Source: Tritonibacter litoralis
GTDB lineage: Bacteria; Pseudomonadota; Alphaproteobacteria; Rhodobacterales; Rhodobacteraceae
Reading direction: 5' to 3'
DNA length: 64,000 bases
Assembly: GCF_009496005.1 (NCBI RefSeq)
Contig: NZ_WIBF01000001.1
Coordinates: 434,001-498,000, forward strand
Part shown: one piece after another, positions 22,265-31,923 of the stretch
Position numbering within the stretch: the first letter of the stretch is position 1
Layout of the letters: every line of letters begins with the position of its first letter
Position numbers and translations under genes: made by a program
Notes under the pieces: model-generated
What the model was told of the DNA's origin: nothing
What the model saw: only the letters and a program-made list of their open reading frames with translations
The model's database searches: none

Positions 22265-23074
22265 ATGCTGCTTTCCGCACCAACCTCTTCGCATATCGAG
22301 GTGACAACCTTACCACAGCTTTCGCCCGTGGGCCCTTGGCAGATTGAGCTGTCCCACGACCGTGCGCAGGATCTGATCGTTTGGATCACCCGCGGTCAGG
22401 GTCAGGTACTGTTGGATGGCAAACGGTATGGGTTTGGGGCGCACAACCTCTTCTACATCCCCGCAGGCTCCCTGTGGTCGCTGAACTTAGGGCGGCAATG
22501 TTTTGGAAGCTGTGTGTTCATCCCAAGGCCCGATCAAAAGACACAAGATCGCCAGGCGGTCTTTCTGCGTGTGAATGGCGGTCAGGAACAGGCCTTTATT
22601 ACCTTTTTGCTGGACCGCCTCCAGCGGGAGCAACGTGAACAGCAGGAAGGTTGGAGCGAGGCGATGTCCTCATTGGCGTCGGTTTTGCAAATCGAGCTGC
22701 GTCGCGCAGCCGACGCGGCAGGCACGCCGTCCCGGATCAGCGCCGCACAACGCCTCAGCCGCGCTTATTGCAACCGTGTTGCCCGCCATTATTGTGAAGG
22801 TGCAACGATGTCGGACCATGCGGAAGCGCTAGATGTGACGCCAACGCATTTGACACGGGTCTGCAAGGCCGAAACCGGCAAAACCGCCGCGAGCCTGTTG
22901 ACCGAGCGCCAATTGCATTCGGCTCGTTCGCTGTTGACCTACAGCGACACCCCTATTCAGGAAATTGCCAGCAAGCTTGGCTTTCGCAGCCCCGCCTATT
23001 TCACGCGGTTTATCAGCCAACACACGGGTCTGACGCCCAGTCGCCTACGTAAAACCGCGCGTGAATTGGCCTGA
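22265..23074 (+). CDS. AraC-family transcriptional regulator
   Basis: An N-terminal cupin-like sensor domain (about residues 8-90, VWITRGQGQVLLDG, FYIPAGSLWSL) is followed by a C-terminal double helix-turn-helix AraC domain (TPTHLTRVCKAETG, IQEIASKLGFRSPAYFTRFISQHTGLTPS). The frame is open to a TTG at 22166, with another ATG at 22181. The added N-terminal residues are not conserved-looking and no good ribosome site marks any start, so 22265 is a judgement. The target is unknown. It ends flush against the convergent membrane gene. Confidence 0.88.
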   Translation: MLLSAPTSSHIEVTTLPQLSPVGPWQIELSHDRAQDLIVWITRGQGQVLLDGKRYGFGAHNLFYIPAGSLWSLNLGRQCFGSCVFIPRPDQKTQDRQAVFLRVNGGQEQAFITFLLDRLQREQREQQEGWSEAMSSLASVLQIELRRAADAAGTPSRISAAQRLSRAYCNRVARHYCEGATMSDHAEALDVTPTHLTRVCKAETGKTAASLLTERQLHSARSLLTYSDTPIQEIASKLGFRSPAYFTRFISQHTGLTPSRLRKTARELA

Positions 23075-23446
23075 TCAGCTGAGCACCAGCACAATAATCA
23101 TCAGCATATTGGTCATGGAAAACCGCATCAACTGCGGTAAACGACGATAAAGCGGCAGTGAGGCCAGCGCCAGCCCAACGGAACCAGCCGCCGCCAGCAA
23201 AGACAGAGCTCCCACCACAAAGCCCATCATCTCTGCATCGGCCCCAAATGGGCCGTCCACGGCGGCGGTTCCTTTAACACCAAAGCCAATCAAAATGCCC
23301 AAAAGCATCCCGGCCAGCATCCACCCACCCGAGAACCGCTCAACGCGCTTAACGCCTAGTACATCATCAATAATTTTCTGCGAAGGCACGGCCGTTGGCT
23401 GCCAGCCCATCTGCGCCGCACGTTGATCAACACTACTTACTGTCAC
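23075..23446 (-). CDS. Small integral membrane protein of unknown function
   Basis: A 123-aa protein with a soluble 40-residue N-terminus (QKIIDDVLGVKRVERFSGG) and three predicted membrane helices (about 42-58, 74-94 and 106-123). The start is GTG 23446. I do not recognise the family; it resembles uncharacterised Rhodobacterales membrane proteins. Its upstream region holds five phased TTAA sites, including one exact CtrA-type box, so cell-cycle or CtrA control is possible. Confidence 0.7.
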   Translation of the reverse strand: MTVSSVDQRAAQMGWQPTAVPSQKIIDDVLGVKRVERFSGGWMLAGMLLGILIGFGVKGTAAVDGPFGADAEMMGFVVGALSLLAAAGSVGLALASLPLYRRLPQLMRFSMTNMLMIIVLVLS

Positions 23447-23483
23447 GGTATTCTCCCACTTCCGCGACAGTTTTCATGAAATT

Positions 23484-23528
23484 TTAAGGCAACTTAATGG
23501 CAGTTAAGGGTCGTTAACGCGGCATTAA
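23484..23528 (-). promoter_or_regulatory. Phased TTAA array with an exact CtrA-type box
   Basis: TTAA occurs at 23484, 23494, 23504, 23514 and 23525. Four copies are spaced exactly 10 bases apart and the last pair 11. The last pair, TTAA-CGCGGCA-TTAA (23514-23528), matches the CtrA consensus TTAA-N7-TTAA. The array lies 38-82 bases upstream of the minus-strand membrane gene start. Confidence 0.55.
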
Positions 23529-23575
23529 CCCTTATGAACAATTTGTTTACCTGTGCCGAACAATGCCGAGGCGAT

Positions 23576-24160
23576 TCAGCTGCCCAGGATCTTCAGCACA
23601 TAGTTCTTGGTCTCTTTGTAGGGCGGAACACCGCCGTATTTCTCAACCGCTCCGGGGCCTGCGTTATAGGCTGCCAAGGCCAAGCGCCACGAGCCAAATT
23701 TGCGGTATTGCTGGGCCAGATACCGCGCGCCGCCTTCCAGGTTTTGCTTAGGATTGGTCGGGTCCACCCCCAATGTCGCAGCGGTGGCCGGCATCAACTG
23801 CGCAAGGCCCAAGGCCCCTTTGTGGGATTTCGCGTTTGGGTTCCAGTTGCTCTCTTGCTGCACAAGACGCAGGAACAGATCTTCGGGAATGCCATTTTGA
23901 CGGGCCGCGCGACGGGCGATTTTCAGATAGCGCCCTTTGTACTTCCCGGTGTAGCGCAGGTTTTTTGGTGCAAGGTCAATGCGAAAGCTCTCAGGCTGCA
24001 GGCGCGCAGACCCTTTGTATTGGCTGGCCGCACGCCCATCCAACACCCGCGTATGAGACGCAAACAAGTCCCTGCGGTTTTTACTCGAGAACACCTGAGC
24101 TGCAGCCGCGTTGGCAATCAACGCACAAGCCACGCTTGCCCCCACCAGTGAAATTCGCAT
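23576..24160 (-). CDS. Lytic transglycosylase (SLT domain)
   Basis: The 194-aa exported murein hydrolase has a signal peptide ending ANAAAA. The SLT/lysozyme-like domain occupies about residues 75-190. The catalytic glutamate is E103 in QQESNWNP, followed by [10 protein letters not shown] and [10 protein letters not shown], all diagnostic. It cleaves glycan strands to form anhydromuramic ends. The short length suggests a cell-wall remodelling or secretion-associated enzyme. No neighbour links it to a specific system. Confidence 0.92.
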   Translation of the reverse strand: MRISLVGASVACALIANAAAAQVFSSKNRRDLFASHTRVLDGRAASQYKGSARLQPESFRIDLAPKNLRYTGKYKGRYLKIARRAARQNGIPEDLFLRLVQQESNWNPNAKSHKGALGLAQLMPATAATLGVDPTNPKQNLEGGARYLAQQYRKFGSWRLALAAYNAGPGAVEKYGGVPPYKETKNYVLKILGS

Positions 24161-24426
24161 TTGGCGCTCTGTCTCCCCTGAACCGCTTCAGAATATAGCG
24201 ATTTTTTGTGAATTTTTAAAGCACATGATCGTCAGCCAGCTTACGATTGCACAAGTCTTATCAAAATGCCCCTCTGTCCAACAAGCCTTTGGCCCCCGAT
24301 TGGCGACTTTCCTCCGATGGTCCAGAAAGATAGTGTAGCGAAAACCGCGCCGCATAGGATTCGACGCGGGGTTCGACTTTTATGCATCCCTGATGCACAA
24401 GCTTAATGATAAAGGACACGACCAAG

Positions 24427-24966
24427 ATGGCCGGATCTCTCAACAAAGTCATGATAATCGGCAACTTGGGTCGCGACCCAGAGGTGCGCAGCTTCCAGAA
24501 CGGTGGCAAAGTCTGCAACCTGCGGATTGCGACCTCTGAAACCTGGAAAGACCGCAACACCGGGGAGCGTCGCGAAAAGACCGAATGGCATTCGGTTGCG
24601 ATCTTCAACGAAGGCCTGGTGCGTGTGGCGGAACAGTATCTGCGCAAAGGTTCCAAGGTCTATGTCGAAGGCCAGCTGCAAACCCGCAAATGGCAGGACC
24701 AAAACGGCCAGGACCGCTATTCGACCGAAGTTGTTCTGCAAGGGTTCGGCTCCACGCTGACCATGCTGGACGGCCGTGGCGAAGGTGGCGGCGGCGGCTT
24801 TGGTGGCGGCCAAGGCGGCGGCGGCAACTTTGGTGGCGGTGGCTATGACAGTGGCCCACAAGGCGGCGGCTACGACAGCGGCCCGCAAGGTGGTGGCGGA
24901 TTTGGCGGCGGCAACCAAGGCGGCGGCGCATCCCACAACATCGACGACGACGAAATCCCGTTCTAA
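24427..24966 (+). CDS. ssb: Single-stranded DNA-binding protein SSB
   Basis: An N-terminal OB fold ([19 protein letters not shown], through about residue 115) is followed by a glycine-rich linker and the acidic tip DDDEIPF that recruits replication and repair partners. The linker has a direct repeat of [12 protein letters not shown] 24427 gives 179 aa; an in-frame ATG seven codons upstream is an alternative. In many alphaproteobacteria ssb is divergent from uvrA behind a LexA box, but here the 260 bases upstream show neither. Confidence 0.97.
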   Translation: MAGSLNKVMIIGNLGRDPEVRSFQNGGKVCNLRIATSETWKDRNTGERREKTEWHSVAIFNEGLVRVAEQYLRKGSKVYVEGQLQTRKWQDQNGQDRYSTEVVLQGFGSTLTMLDGRGEGGGGGFGGGQGGGGNFGGGGYDSGPQGGGYDSGPQGGGGFGGGNQGGGASHNIDDDEIPF

Positions 24967-24988
24967 GTCGACCAAAGCAAACCAGAAG

Positions 24989-25019
24989 AAACCGCCGCCC
25001 ATTTGGAGCGGCGGTTTTT
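24989..25019 (+). terminator. Rho-independent terminator of ssb
   Basis: A 10-bp perfect stem AAACCGCCGC/GCGGCGGTTT with a 9-base loop is followed by TT. Because the arms begin with AAA and end with TTT it may also work for hypE, which converges from the other side. Confidence 0.88.
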
Positions 25020-25036
25020 CGTTGAAATGCAATCCC

Positions 25037-26071
25037 TTAGCAAATCCGCGGTAACTGTTCACCCACCAACATGTCAACAATCCGCTGACCGCCAAACAGC
25101 GTCTGCATTGTAACCCGTCCCCGCGGACCCTCGCAGATTTTGCCAATGGCCACAGCACCCTTCCCCTCGGGCAAAGCCCGCATCGCCGCAAGAGCCGCCT
25201 CGGCCTCATCCGCGGGCACAATCAAAACCAGCGTCCCCTCATTTGCCAGATACAGGGGATCAAGCCCGAGGATCTCACACATGCCTTTGACCTCGGCGCG
25301 CAGGGGCAAGGCGGTCTCTTGGATCTGGATAGACGTCCCGGCGGCTTCGGCAATTTCGTTTAAAACCGAGGCCACCCCGCCACGCGTTGCATCGCGGGCC
25401 GCACGGGTATTTGGCGCCGCCGCCAACACCGCCTCCATCAGATGACCAAGGCCGGCACAGTCCGATTGGACCTCTGTCGACAAGGCCATGTCGCCGCGCG
25501 CGGCCAGAATGGCAGCGCCGTGATCCCCCAGCATCCCATTCACCAGCACCATATCGCCAACCTGCGCCTGGTCCGCAGACAGTCTGCGCCCCGGCGGGAT
25601 CACCCCCACGCCGGATGTGGTGACAAACACTTTGTCCGCGCTGCCCCTGCCCACAACCTTGGTATCGCCGGTGACAATCCGCACGCCCGCTTTCTCGGCC
25701 TCGGCAGCCATCGAGGCCACAATGCGCTGCAAGAGGGCGATCTCGGTGCCTTCTTCGATGATAAAGGCGGCCGACAGCCACAGGGGTTTTGCGCCCCCCA
25801 CAGCCAGATCATTCACCGTGCCACAAACCGCGATTTTGCCAATGTCGCCGCCGGGAAATTCCACGGGGTCCACCACAAAACTGTCCGTGGTAAAGGCCAG
25901 CCGTGCGCCGGGCTCCTGCAAGGCGCTGTTCATCAACCGGGCCTGATCTTCCATCGTGTCGGGTTGAAAGACCGAGGTGAACACGGTTTCAATCAACTCA
26001 CGCATGGCTTTGCCGCCACCACCATGGGACAGCGTTACCCGCGCATCACGCATAGGTTTGGGAAGTGTCAC
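25037..26071 (-). CDS. hypE: Hydrogenase maturation protein HypE
   Basis: HypE dehydrates the carbamoyl group received from HypF into a cysteine thiocyanate, the CN source for the [NiFe] active site. The required C-terminal cysteine is present in the final PRIC. LSHGGGGKAM near the start and the central VTGDTKVVGRG segment fit the AIR-synthase/PurM fold. The start is taken as GTG 26071 (344 aa, family length); ATG 26053 is possible. It is the last gene of the hup/hyp cluster, 13 bases after hypD. Confidence 0.96.
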   Translation of the reverse strand: MTLPKPMRDARVTLSHGGGGKAMRELIETVFTSVFQPDTMEDQARLMNSALQEPGARLAFTTDSFVVDPVEFPGGDIGKIAVCGTVNDLAVGGAKPLWLSAAFIIEEGTEIALLQRIVASMAAEAEKAGVRIVTGDTKVVGRGSADKVFVTTSGVGVIPPGRRLSADQAQVGDMVLVNGMLGDHGAAILAARGDMALSTEVQSDCAGLGHLMEAVLAAAPNTRAARDATRGGVASVLNEIAEAAGTSIQIQETALPLRAEVKGMCEILGLDPLYLANEGTLVLIVPADEAEAALAAMRALPEGKGAVAIGKICEGPRGRVTMQTLFGGQRIVDMLVGEQLPRIC

Positions 26072-26084
26072 TGCTGTTGTCCCC

Positions 26085-27227
26085 TTACTCTGCGGGCTCA
26101 ATGGCGCGGGCACCGCCGTATTGGTAATAGGCCGCACAGGCCCCTTCGGAGCTGACCATTAGCGCGCCCAGCGGCATTTCCGGTGTGCAGCCTTTGCCAA
26201 ATTGCGGGCACTGAACCGGTTTCATCCGACCCGTCATAACAGATCCGCAGGCGCACCCTTCGGGTTCTGCAACCAGACGGCTTTCTGCGCCATAACCGAT
26301 GCCGAACTTCTCCTCGGCGTCAAAGGCTGCGTATTTGGGACGAATACGCAGGCCGCTTTCATCAATTTCCCCCAAACCCCGCCATTCAAAGGTTGGGCGC
26401 GCCTCATAGACATCGGCAATGGCGGCCATTGAGACCGGGTTGCCACTTTCCGGCACCACGCGGGCATATTGGTTCTCCACCTCGGCGCGGCCATCGCGGA
26501 TCTGTTCCAGGACCATCAAAACGGATTGCAGCAGATCAAGCGGTTCGAACCCGGCGACAACAATTGGTTTACCATAGTCTTGAGCAATGAAATCATAAGG
26601 ATGGGTGCCAATCACCATCGACACGTGCCCCGGACCGACAAACCCATCCAGCACCATATGCGGATCCTGCAACAAGGCCAGAATCGGCGGCGGGACAGTG
26701 ATATGATTGCAGAAGACGGTGAAATTGGTCAGCCCTTCGCGCGCTGCTTGCTGGATCGACAGCGCCGTCGACGGTGTCGTGGTTTCAAACCCAAGACCAA
26801 AGAAAACAACCTCGCGTTCGGGATTGCGGCGTGCAATTTCCAGCGCATCCAGTGGCGAATAGACCATGCGGATATCCGCGCCGTCCGCCTTGGCCTGCAT
26901 CAGCGATTTCTTGGTGCCGGGCACCCGCATGGCATCCCCGAAGGTGGTAAAAATGACTTCGGGACGTTCGGCCAGCTCCACACATTCATCCACGCGGCTC
27001 ATGGGCAGGACACAGACCGGACAGCCGGGGCCGTGGATAAACTCGATCCCCGCAGGGGTCAGCTTGTCCAGCCCATAGCGAAAGATCGCATGGGTGTGGC
27101 CGCCGCAGATCTCCATAATGTGGACGGGTTTTTCGGCCGTTGCGCCAATGTCTGCCACAACTTTGCTGATCTCATCCAACAGAGCTTTGGCGGCAACCGG
27201 ATCGCGGAATTCGTCGGCGTATTTCAT
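26085..27227 (-). CDS. hypD: Hydrogenase formation protein HypD
   Basis: The 380-aa [4Fe-4S] scaffold with HypC assembles the Fe(CN)2CO unit. Conserved motifs are EICGGHTHAIFRYG near 40, HGPGCPVCVLP near 65 with the CxxC pair, and FGLGFETTTPSTA near 155. The C-terminal cysteines lie in EGCACGSV and QCPQFGKGCTP. Its ATG overlaps the hypC stop by four bases. Confidence 0.97.
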   Translation of the reverse strand: MKYADEFRDPVAAKALLDEISKVVADIGATAEKPVHIMEICGGHTHAIFRYGLDKLTPAGIEFIHGPGCPVCVLPMSRVDECVELAERPEVIFTTFGDAMRVPGTKKSLMQAKADGADIRMVYSPLDALEIARRNPEREVVFFGLGFETTTPSTALSIQQAAREGLTNFTVFCNHITVPPPILALLQDPHMVLDGFVGPGHVSMVIGTHPYDFIAQDYGKPIVVAGFEPLDLLQSVLMVLEQIRDGRAEVENQYARVVPESGNPVSMAAIADVYEARPTFEWRGLGEIDESGLRIRPKYAAFDAEEKFGIGYGAESRLVAEPEGCACGSVMTGRMKPVQCPQFGKGCTPEMPLGALMVSSEGACAAYYQYGGARAIEPAE

Positions 27228-27514
27228 TGTGTGCCCTCCAAGGCCTTGTCCCCTTCGGCCATGGCCTCCAACGTTTCCTGCGCTTCTCCCAGACCGCGTA
27301 GGGCTTCCAGCGTTTTGGCGGCTTCCTCCTCGTCAATCTCGCTCATGGCAAAGCCAACATGGATCAACGCCCATTTCCCCACCAGAGCGTCCAGATCACC
27401 CAGCGCGATGCAGGCCACATTGACCTCGCGCCGCACACCAGAGACTTCGGCCATGGCCATCATCCTGGTTTCATCGGTGATGGCTACTATCTGGCCTGGT
27501 ATCCCAAGGCACAT
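27224..27514 (-). CDS. hypC: Hydrogenase assembly chaperone HypC
   Basis: The 96-aa protein begins MCLGIPGQI; Cys2 is the residue that shuttles the iron unit between HypD and the large-subunit precursor. The VNVACIALGD and VGKWALIHVGFAMSEID segments complete the fold. A Glu/Ala-rich tail (EEEAAKTLEALRG...) extends beyond the usual 75-80 residues. It lies next to hupR and hypD. A second family member, HupF, is encoded at 33172-33498. Confidence 0.95.
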   Translation of the reverse strand: MCLGIPGQIVAITDETRMMAMAEVSGVRREVNVACIALGDLDALVGKWALIHVGFAMSEIDEEEAAKTLEALRGLGEAQETLEAMAEGDKALEGTQ

Positions 27515-27516
27515 GG

Positions 27517-29007
27517 CTATTCCTCCTCTTGGTGCTGGGCGCCGCGCTTCTTGTCCGGAGCAGCGATCCCGTATCGGTCAATCTTGGCGCGCAACCCCAC
27601 CCGGCTGAGGCCAAGTTCATTGGCGGCGCGGCTTTTGTTCCATTTCAGCCGTGTCAGCGTTTCCCGCAGGATACGCATTTCAATCTGCTCCACCCGGTCT
27701 TTCAATGTGCCTTCTGACACCAGAACACTGTCCAGCTTCGCGTCACTTTCGCGACCTGTTTCTGGATTGGCTTGCAAAATGTGGCGGCTGATCAGCTCGG
27801 GGCCCAGAATGCTGTCCTGCGAGAAGATCAGCATGCGCACCATTTCGTTTTCCAGCTCGCGCAGATTTCCGGGCCAGTCATAGCGTTCCAGAAACCGCAG
27901 CGCGTCGTCCGAAAGACCATGCACCGGCTTGCCATGTTTGGCGGCGGCATCAAACAGGTAGTTCTGCGCCAGAACCGGCAGATCGGCCAGACGGGACCGC
28001 AAAGGCGGCATGGTCAGCGCGGTTGTGTTGATCGCATAGTACAAATCAGCCCGAAAGCGATCGGCAGCGACCTCCTTGGCCATGTCTTTTTCACAGCCCA
28101 CAATCAGGCGCACATCGCTGCGCTCCATCTCTCCACCGCCAATGGGGCGGAATTCACCGGTGATTGCAAACCGGGCCATAGAAAGCTGCAGACGCGCTGT
28201 GAGTTCGGTGAACCCGGTCATATAGAGCGTACCCTGATCCGCCTTGCGCAGCAGGCCCAGTTTCTGCGTGTTCCGCCCTTGCATACCGCGGCGACGCACG
28301 CCAAACAGCTCCTCCTCCAACAGATCCTCATCAACTCCGACGCAGTTGATCGCATAAAACGGCCGATCCGAGCGTAACGAGCTGTAATGCATCGCCCGTG
28401 CAACCGAAGCCTTGTCTGTGCCGGCTTCCCCATGGATCATCACTGGCACGTCAAAACTGGCAAACTGGCGCGCCTGTTCGATGACACCGTTGACGGGCGA
28501 ATTGGGCGCACGCAGCACGTTTTCAAAACCCAGACCTTCACGCAGGGCGCGGCGCTGCTCTTCGACCTTGCTTTCCACACTGCGTGAGAGGTAGCGCATC
28601 TCCAACGTCATCTGCGCATTTTCCCGGTTAAGGCGGAACAGATCAGCGGCGTTCTTGGCGCTCATGACCAGTTGGTCCGGGTGCCAGGGTTTGGTCAGGA
28701 ACTGATAGATACCCGCATCATTGATCGCCGCGATAATGTCGTTGGTCTCGGTATAGCCGGTGATGATGATCCGCACCGTGTCCGGCCACTGCTCCCGCAC
28801 TTCGCTGAGGAAAGCGACACCGGACTTCCCCGGCATACGCTGATCACAGAAGATCACCTGAACAAAATGCTCCTGCATCAGACGTGCCGCGTCATCTGCG
28901 TTGGTTGCGGTCAGACAGTCAAAGTCATCCTCAAGCGCCATGCGCATGGAGGCCAGCGAATGTTCCTCATCATCAACCAATAGAACAGTGGGGAGCGTCT
29001 CTGACAT
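27517..29007 (-). CDS. hupR: Hydrogenase transcriptional regulator HupR (NtrC-like, degenerate ATPase)
   Basis: This 496-aa response regulator has a receiver domain (phospho-acceptor D55 in [11 protein letters not shown] near 106-108), an AAA+-like middle domain and a Fis-type helix-turn-helix C-terminus ([23 protein letters not shown]). The middle domain departs from sigma54 activators. Walker A reads GEAGTDKA (about 193-200) instead of GESGTGKE. The GAFTGA loop is replaced by [11 protein letters not shown] near 235-245. The Walker B acidic pair is replaced by LYMTGFTEL. HupR of R. capsulatus works with sigma70 and activates in its unphosphorylated form; HupT phosphorylation silences it. The same logic is inferred here. 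Confidence 0.94.
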   Translation of the reverse strand: MSETLPTVLLVDDEEHSLASMRMALEDDFDCLTATNADDAARLMQEHFVQVIFCDQRMPGKSGVAFLSEVREQWPDTVRIIITGYTETNDIIAAINDAGIYQFLTKPWHPDQLVMSAKNAADLFRLNRENAQMTLEMRYLSRSVESKVEEQRRALREGLGFENVLRAPNSPVNGVIEQARQFASFDVPVMIHGEAGTDKASVARAMHYSSLRSDRPFYAINCVGVDEDLLEEELFGVRRRGMQGRNTQKLGLLRKADQGTLYMTGFTELTARLQLSMARFAITGEFRPIGGGEMERSDVRLIVGCEKDMAKEVAADRFRADLYYAINTTALTMPPLRSRLADLPVLAQNYLFDAAAKHGKPVHGLSDDALRFLERYDWPGNLRELENEMVRMLIFSQDSILGPELISRHILQANPETGRESDAKLDSVLVSEGTLKDRVEQIEMRILRETLTRLKWNKSRAANELGLSRVGLRAKIDRYGIAAPDKKRGAQHQEEE

Positions 29008-29010
29008 GGT

Positions 29011-29883
29011 TTACTCCGCTGCGGCCCGGCCCTGTTTACGTGCCAGACTGCCTTTGAGCCAATTGACCCAATGCTCCATCCCTTCGCCGGTGCGGGCAGA
29101 CAAGCGGATCACTTCGATACCCGGGTTCACGCGACGCAGGTTTTTCTCATAGAGGTCCAGATCCACGTCGCAATAAGGGGCCAGATCGACCTTGTTCAGC
29201 AAAGCAATCCGGGATGCGGTGAACATATCCGGGTATTTCAACGGCTTGTCTTCACCTTCGGTGACGCTGATCACCGCGACTTTGCAATCTTCGCCCAGGT
29301 CAAAAGCCGCAGGGCAGACCAGATTTCCGACATTTTCGATAAACAGGAACGATTGCTGCGCCAGTTCCAGATGCTCCATGGCGTGCCCTACCATATGTCC
29401 ATCCAGATGACAGCCCTTGCCAGTGTTGACCTGGATCGCAGTGGCACCGGTTGCACGAATACGCTCGGCGTCATTGGCGGTTTGCTGATCACCTTCGATA
29501 ACGGCCAAGGGTTGATCCCCCAGCATCTCGATCGTTTTGCACAACAAGGTGGTCTTGCCCGACCCTGGCGAGGAGACAAGGTTCACAGCAAAGGCGTCCA
29601 ACCCTTTCAGCACAGCGCGGTTGGCATCGGCATAGCGGTCGTTTTTGGCCAAGATATCAGTTTCGATCTCGATCAGCCGATCCTGGCTCATTCCCGGTAC
29701 GGCCACACCCGCCGGACCTTGGCCAAAATGCATGTCATGGCTATGGACATGATCATGAGAATGGCTGTGGTCATGCGCGTGGCTGTGGCCATGGCTGTGC
29801 GCCTGGTCCGAGCCGCTGCCATGATCATGATGGTGATGATGCCCTTCAACGCTGGCTGTTCCGCATCCGCAAACGGTACACAT
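29011..29883 (-). CDS. hypB: Nickel-delivering GTPase HypB with His-rich nickel store
   Basis: The 290-aa SIMIBI GTPase inserts nickel into the large subunit. The N-terminal CTVCGCG is the high-affinity nickel site. A following segment (about residues 15-54) has 18 histidines in HHHHHDH and HSH/HDH units, as in nickel-storing HypB proteins. The P-loop is [10 protein letters not shown], with further GTPase motifs EGDQQT and NKVDL. ATG 29883 is chosen for GGAGG eight bases upstream, and it overlaps the hypA stop. Confidence 0.97.
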   Translation of the reverse strand: MCTVCGCGTASVEGHHHHHDHGSGSDQAHSHGHSHAHDHSHSHDHVHSHDMHFGQGPAGVAVPGMSQDRLIEIETDILAKNDRYADANRAVLKGLDAFAVNLVSSPGSGKTTLLCKTIEMLGDQPLAVIEGDQQTANDAERIRATGATAIQVNTGKGCHLDGHMVGHAMEHLELAQQSFLFIENVGNLVCPAAFDLGEDCKVAVISVTEGEDKPLKYPDMFTASRIALLNKVDLAPYCDVDLDLYEKNLRRVNPGIEVIRLSARTGEGMEHWVNWLKGSLARKQGRAAAE

Positions 29884-30224
29884 CAGTTGACCTCCAAGTC
29901 TTTTATTCGCATTTCGTCGCCGCCCATCGGCATCAAGCGGCCTCCGCCGCATTTCGGGCAAGGCGCAAGACGATCGTCAATTTCAACCTCTTGCGCGCAA
30001 TCATAACACATGGCGCGCCCGGGCAAGTCGAGCATGATCAGCTCCGCCCCTTCGGCCACAGAGCCGCGCATCACCACCTCAAAAGCGAATTCAAGCGCGG
30101 GCTTTTCAACACCGGCAAAGCGGCCAATTTCCACCCGCACGCGTTTAACCTGCGTGATGTTGTGTTGGGTGGCCTGATCCTCGATCACCTGCCGGATCCC
30201 CTCACACAGAGACATTTCATGCAT
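29883..30224 (-). CDS. hypA: Hydrogenase nickel chaperone HypA
   Basis: A 113-aa nickel metallochaperone that works with HypB. The N-terminus is MHEMSLCEG, with His2 the nickel ligand. The zinc site is formed by CYDC and CPKC near residues 70-95. ATG 30224 overlaps the end of hupK by 8 bases, and the stop overlaps hypB by one base. Confidence 0.96.
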   Translation of the reverse strand: MHEMSLCEGIRQVIEDQATQHNITQVKRVRVEIGRFAGVEKPALEFAFEVVMRGSVAEGAELIMLDLPGRAMCYDCAQEVEIDDRLAPCPKCGGGRLMPMGGDEMRIKDLEVN

Positions 30225-31104
30225 GGCTTGCCCCTTCTTTGATGGCCACCGGCTGGCACGGGTCAAAAATATCAATCACCAGCGACGCGCGATGCGCCTT
30301 GTGATCCGGAAGATTTGCCAAAGCCTGCTCCAAAACGCCGCCTTGCGCCAGCAAATGATCGGTTGGCGTCACCCGTGTAAAGCCTGTGACCCGCCCCGCA
30401 GACTGGCTGGCCCGTACCACAAAAAGACCGCGCGCAGCTGGAACACACACCGAGCGATGACTACAGACGGGCGCAGGCAACAGCTCATTCTCTGTGTTTT
30501 CGACGTCGAGTATGCGCCCCACAATCTGCCACAAAGGGCCGTGCCCGCGGGTTATTGCAATATGCTGCATCACCGGGTGATGTGCAGAGCGCGCGGCAAC
30601 CGTATTGTCCTGCGGCGCAAGTGTTTCTGCCGTCTCAATCGAAGTGGGCACAAGGTCGTGATAACAGGCCTCTCCCGCCGCAAAACAGCGATCAACTGCG
30701 TGCAGCAGAAGCGAGGCCGGAGATAGCCCTGTCAAAAACCGCTCGAACGCCTCCGCAGTATCCGGAAACCCGGATGTGCCAACAAAGGAGGCAAGCCAAT
30801 CCGTTGCGGTCCCCTCCCCGTTCGGCATCGCCAAAGGTTGCAGACCCAACCGGCCAGGCAACAGGATACCCAGACGAAACTGATGCTCGCGCAGAATATC
30901 CGCCTGCAACTGCGCTTGCCAATCTTGGGGCAACTCCACGTCAAACGCGAGTTTCACCGCCACCTCTTGCGTCATGCGACAGAGGTTAAAGATCCGCGGC
31001 ACAATCGCCACCGCATCGGCCACAGAACGCCCGATCAAATAGTCCCCAATCGGCGGCGCCGGGGCGATATCAAGATCCGATAGCTGCGGCGTGCGGTCCA
31101 ACAT
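30217..31104 (-). CDS. hupK: Hydrogenase assembly protein HupK
   Basis: HupK/HoxV is a truncated large-subunit-like scaffold thought to hold the Fe(CN)2CO unit before transfer. The 295-aa product has the large-subunit-like C-terminal motif FDPCQP, and NLCRMTQE in place of the N-terminal CxxC motif. It lies between hupJ and hypA as in R. capsulatus. Divergence within the family is high, so the assignment rests on context plus the FDPC ending. Confidence 0.88.
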   Translation of the reverse strand: MLDRTPQLSDLDIAPAPPIGDYLIGRSVADAVAIVPRIFNLCRMTQEVAVKLAFDVELPQDWQAQLQADILREHQFRLGILLPGRLGLQPLAMPNGEGTATDWLASFVGTSGFPDTAEAFERFLTGLSPASLLLHAVDRCFAAGEACYHDLVPTSIETAETLAPQDNTVAARSAHHPVMQHIAITRGHGPLWQIVGRILDVENTENELLPAPVCSHRSVCVPAARGLFVVRASQSAGRVTGFTRVTPTDHLLAQGGVLEQALANLPDHKAHRASLVIDIFDPCQPVAIKEGASHA

Positions 31105-31107
31105 GTC

Positions 31108-31923
31108 TCAGCTCGCGTCACCGGACAGACCTGCGGTCAGCACCTGACGGCGGGTGGCCTCGGTCGGCAGATCGCTTGTCTCCTCTGTTTCGGAGGAGGC
31201 GGCGTCTTCTTCGGCCTGGCGTTTGGCTTCCAGTTCATCCTCCCGCATTTCGCGGATGTCAGCGGCGCGGTCGGTTTCAGCACGGTGCTCTTCCATAAAG
31301 AGCGCCTGCATCACCGCACGTCCTACATCCACCGCTTGCTGCTGTGAACGAAACTCGCCCATAGGTGAAAACAGCGAGCAGGCTTTGTAGCCACCTGTCA
31401 TCTCCCGCGTGTTGTGGATGAACTCATAGTCCCCGGATTCAAAAGACAGATACTCTTTTGCTCCCGGTGTCAGATCTGACCAATCCTCATCTTCCCCCGG
31501 CAGTTGGATCAGGTTCATGAACCAAGGTGATATCAGCACACCCAAGGGGCGGCCCTTGTGGACCACCCACCCCACGGCCTCCACGTTCAAGAGTTTGTTG
31601 ACCATGGGAACATCCCGCATCTTGGCGTGCCAGACCTCGGTAAAATCCGCAACCAACGCGTCAGTCTTGTTTTTCAGAACCTGCGCCTCACGCACCATAT
31701 CGGCACCCGGATCATCAGAGACCATGAACTGTTCCTTGGGCGCGTCACAGGTCGGGCATTTCCAATCCTCGGGCAGGGCCAGAAACGCGGTGCCGGGCAG
31801 GATCGAACGTGTGTCATCCCCTTCGGCCGGATCATACGGCGTCCAGCAGATCTTACATTCCATGATCGCCTGGTCGCTGATCTTGTCAGCAGCCCCCATA
31901 AATGAGCCTTCAAAACCGCTCAT
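31108..31923 (-). CDS. hupJ: Fused rubredoxin-HybE-type hydrogenase maturation protein (HupI-HupJ)
   Basis: Residues 21-66 are a rubredoxin with four iron cysteines (C23, C26, C56, C59; MECKICWTPYDP, WKCPTCDAP). Residues about 85-215 are a HupJ/HybE domain (VGWVVHKGRPLGVLISPWFMNL, SFESGDYEFIHN). The Glu/Ala-rich tail is low-complexity. In R. leguminosarum these are separate hupI and hupJ genes; fusion, as in R. capsulatus, is the likely state here. The role is probably redox protection or processing of the small subunit. ATG 31923 overlaps the hupH stop. Confidence 0.92.
   Translation of the reverse strand: MSGFEGSFMGAADKISDQAIMECKICWTPYDPAEGDDTRSILPGTAFLALPEDWKCPTCDAPKEQFMVSDDPGADMVREAQVLKNKTDALVADFTEVWHAKMRDVPMVNKLLNVEAVGWVVHKGRPLGVLISPWFMNLIQLPGEDEDWSDLTPGAKEYLSFESGDYEFIHNTREMTGGYKACSLFSPMGEFRSQQQAVDVGRAVMQALFMEEHRAETDRAADIREMREDELEAKRQAEEDAASSETEETSDLPTEATRRQVLTAGLSGDAS

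Noticed and set aside
24403-25221. 272-codon minus-strand frame over ssb
   Set aside because: It is an antisense shadow of the ssb glycine-rich linker. The Ala-rich stretches arise from GGC repeats.
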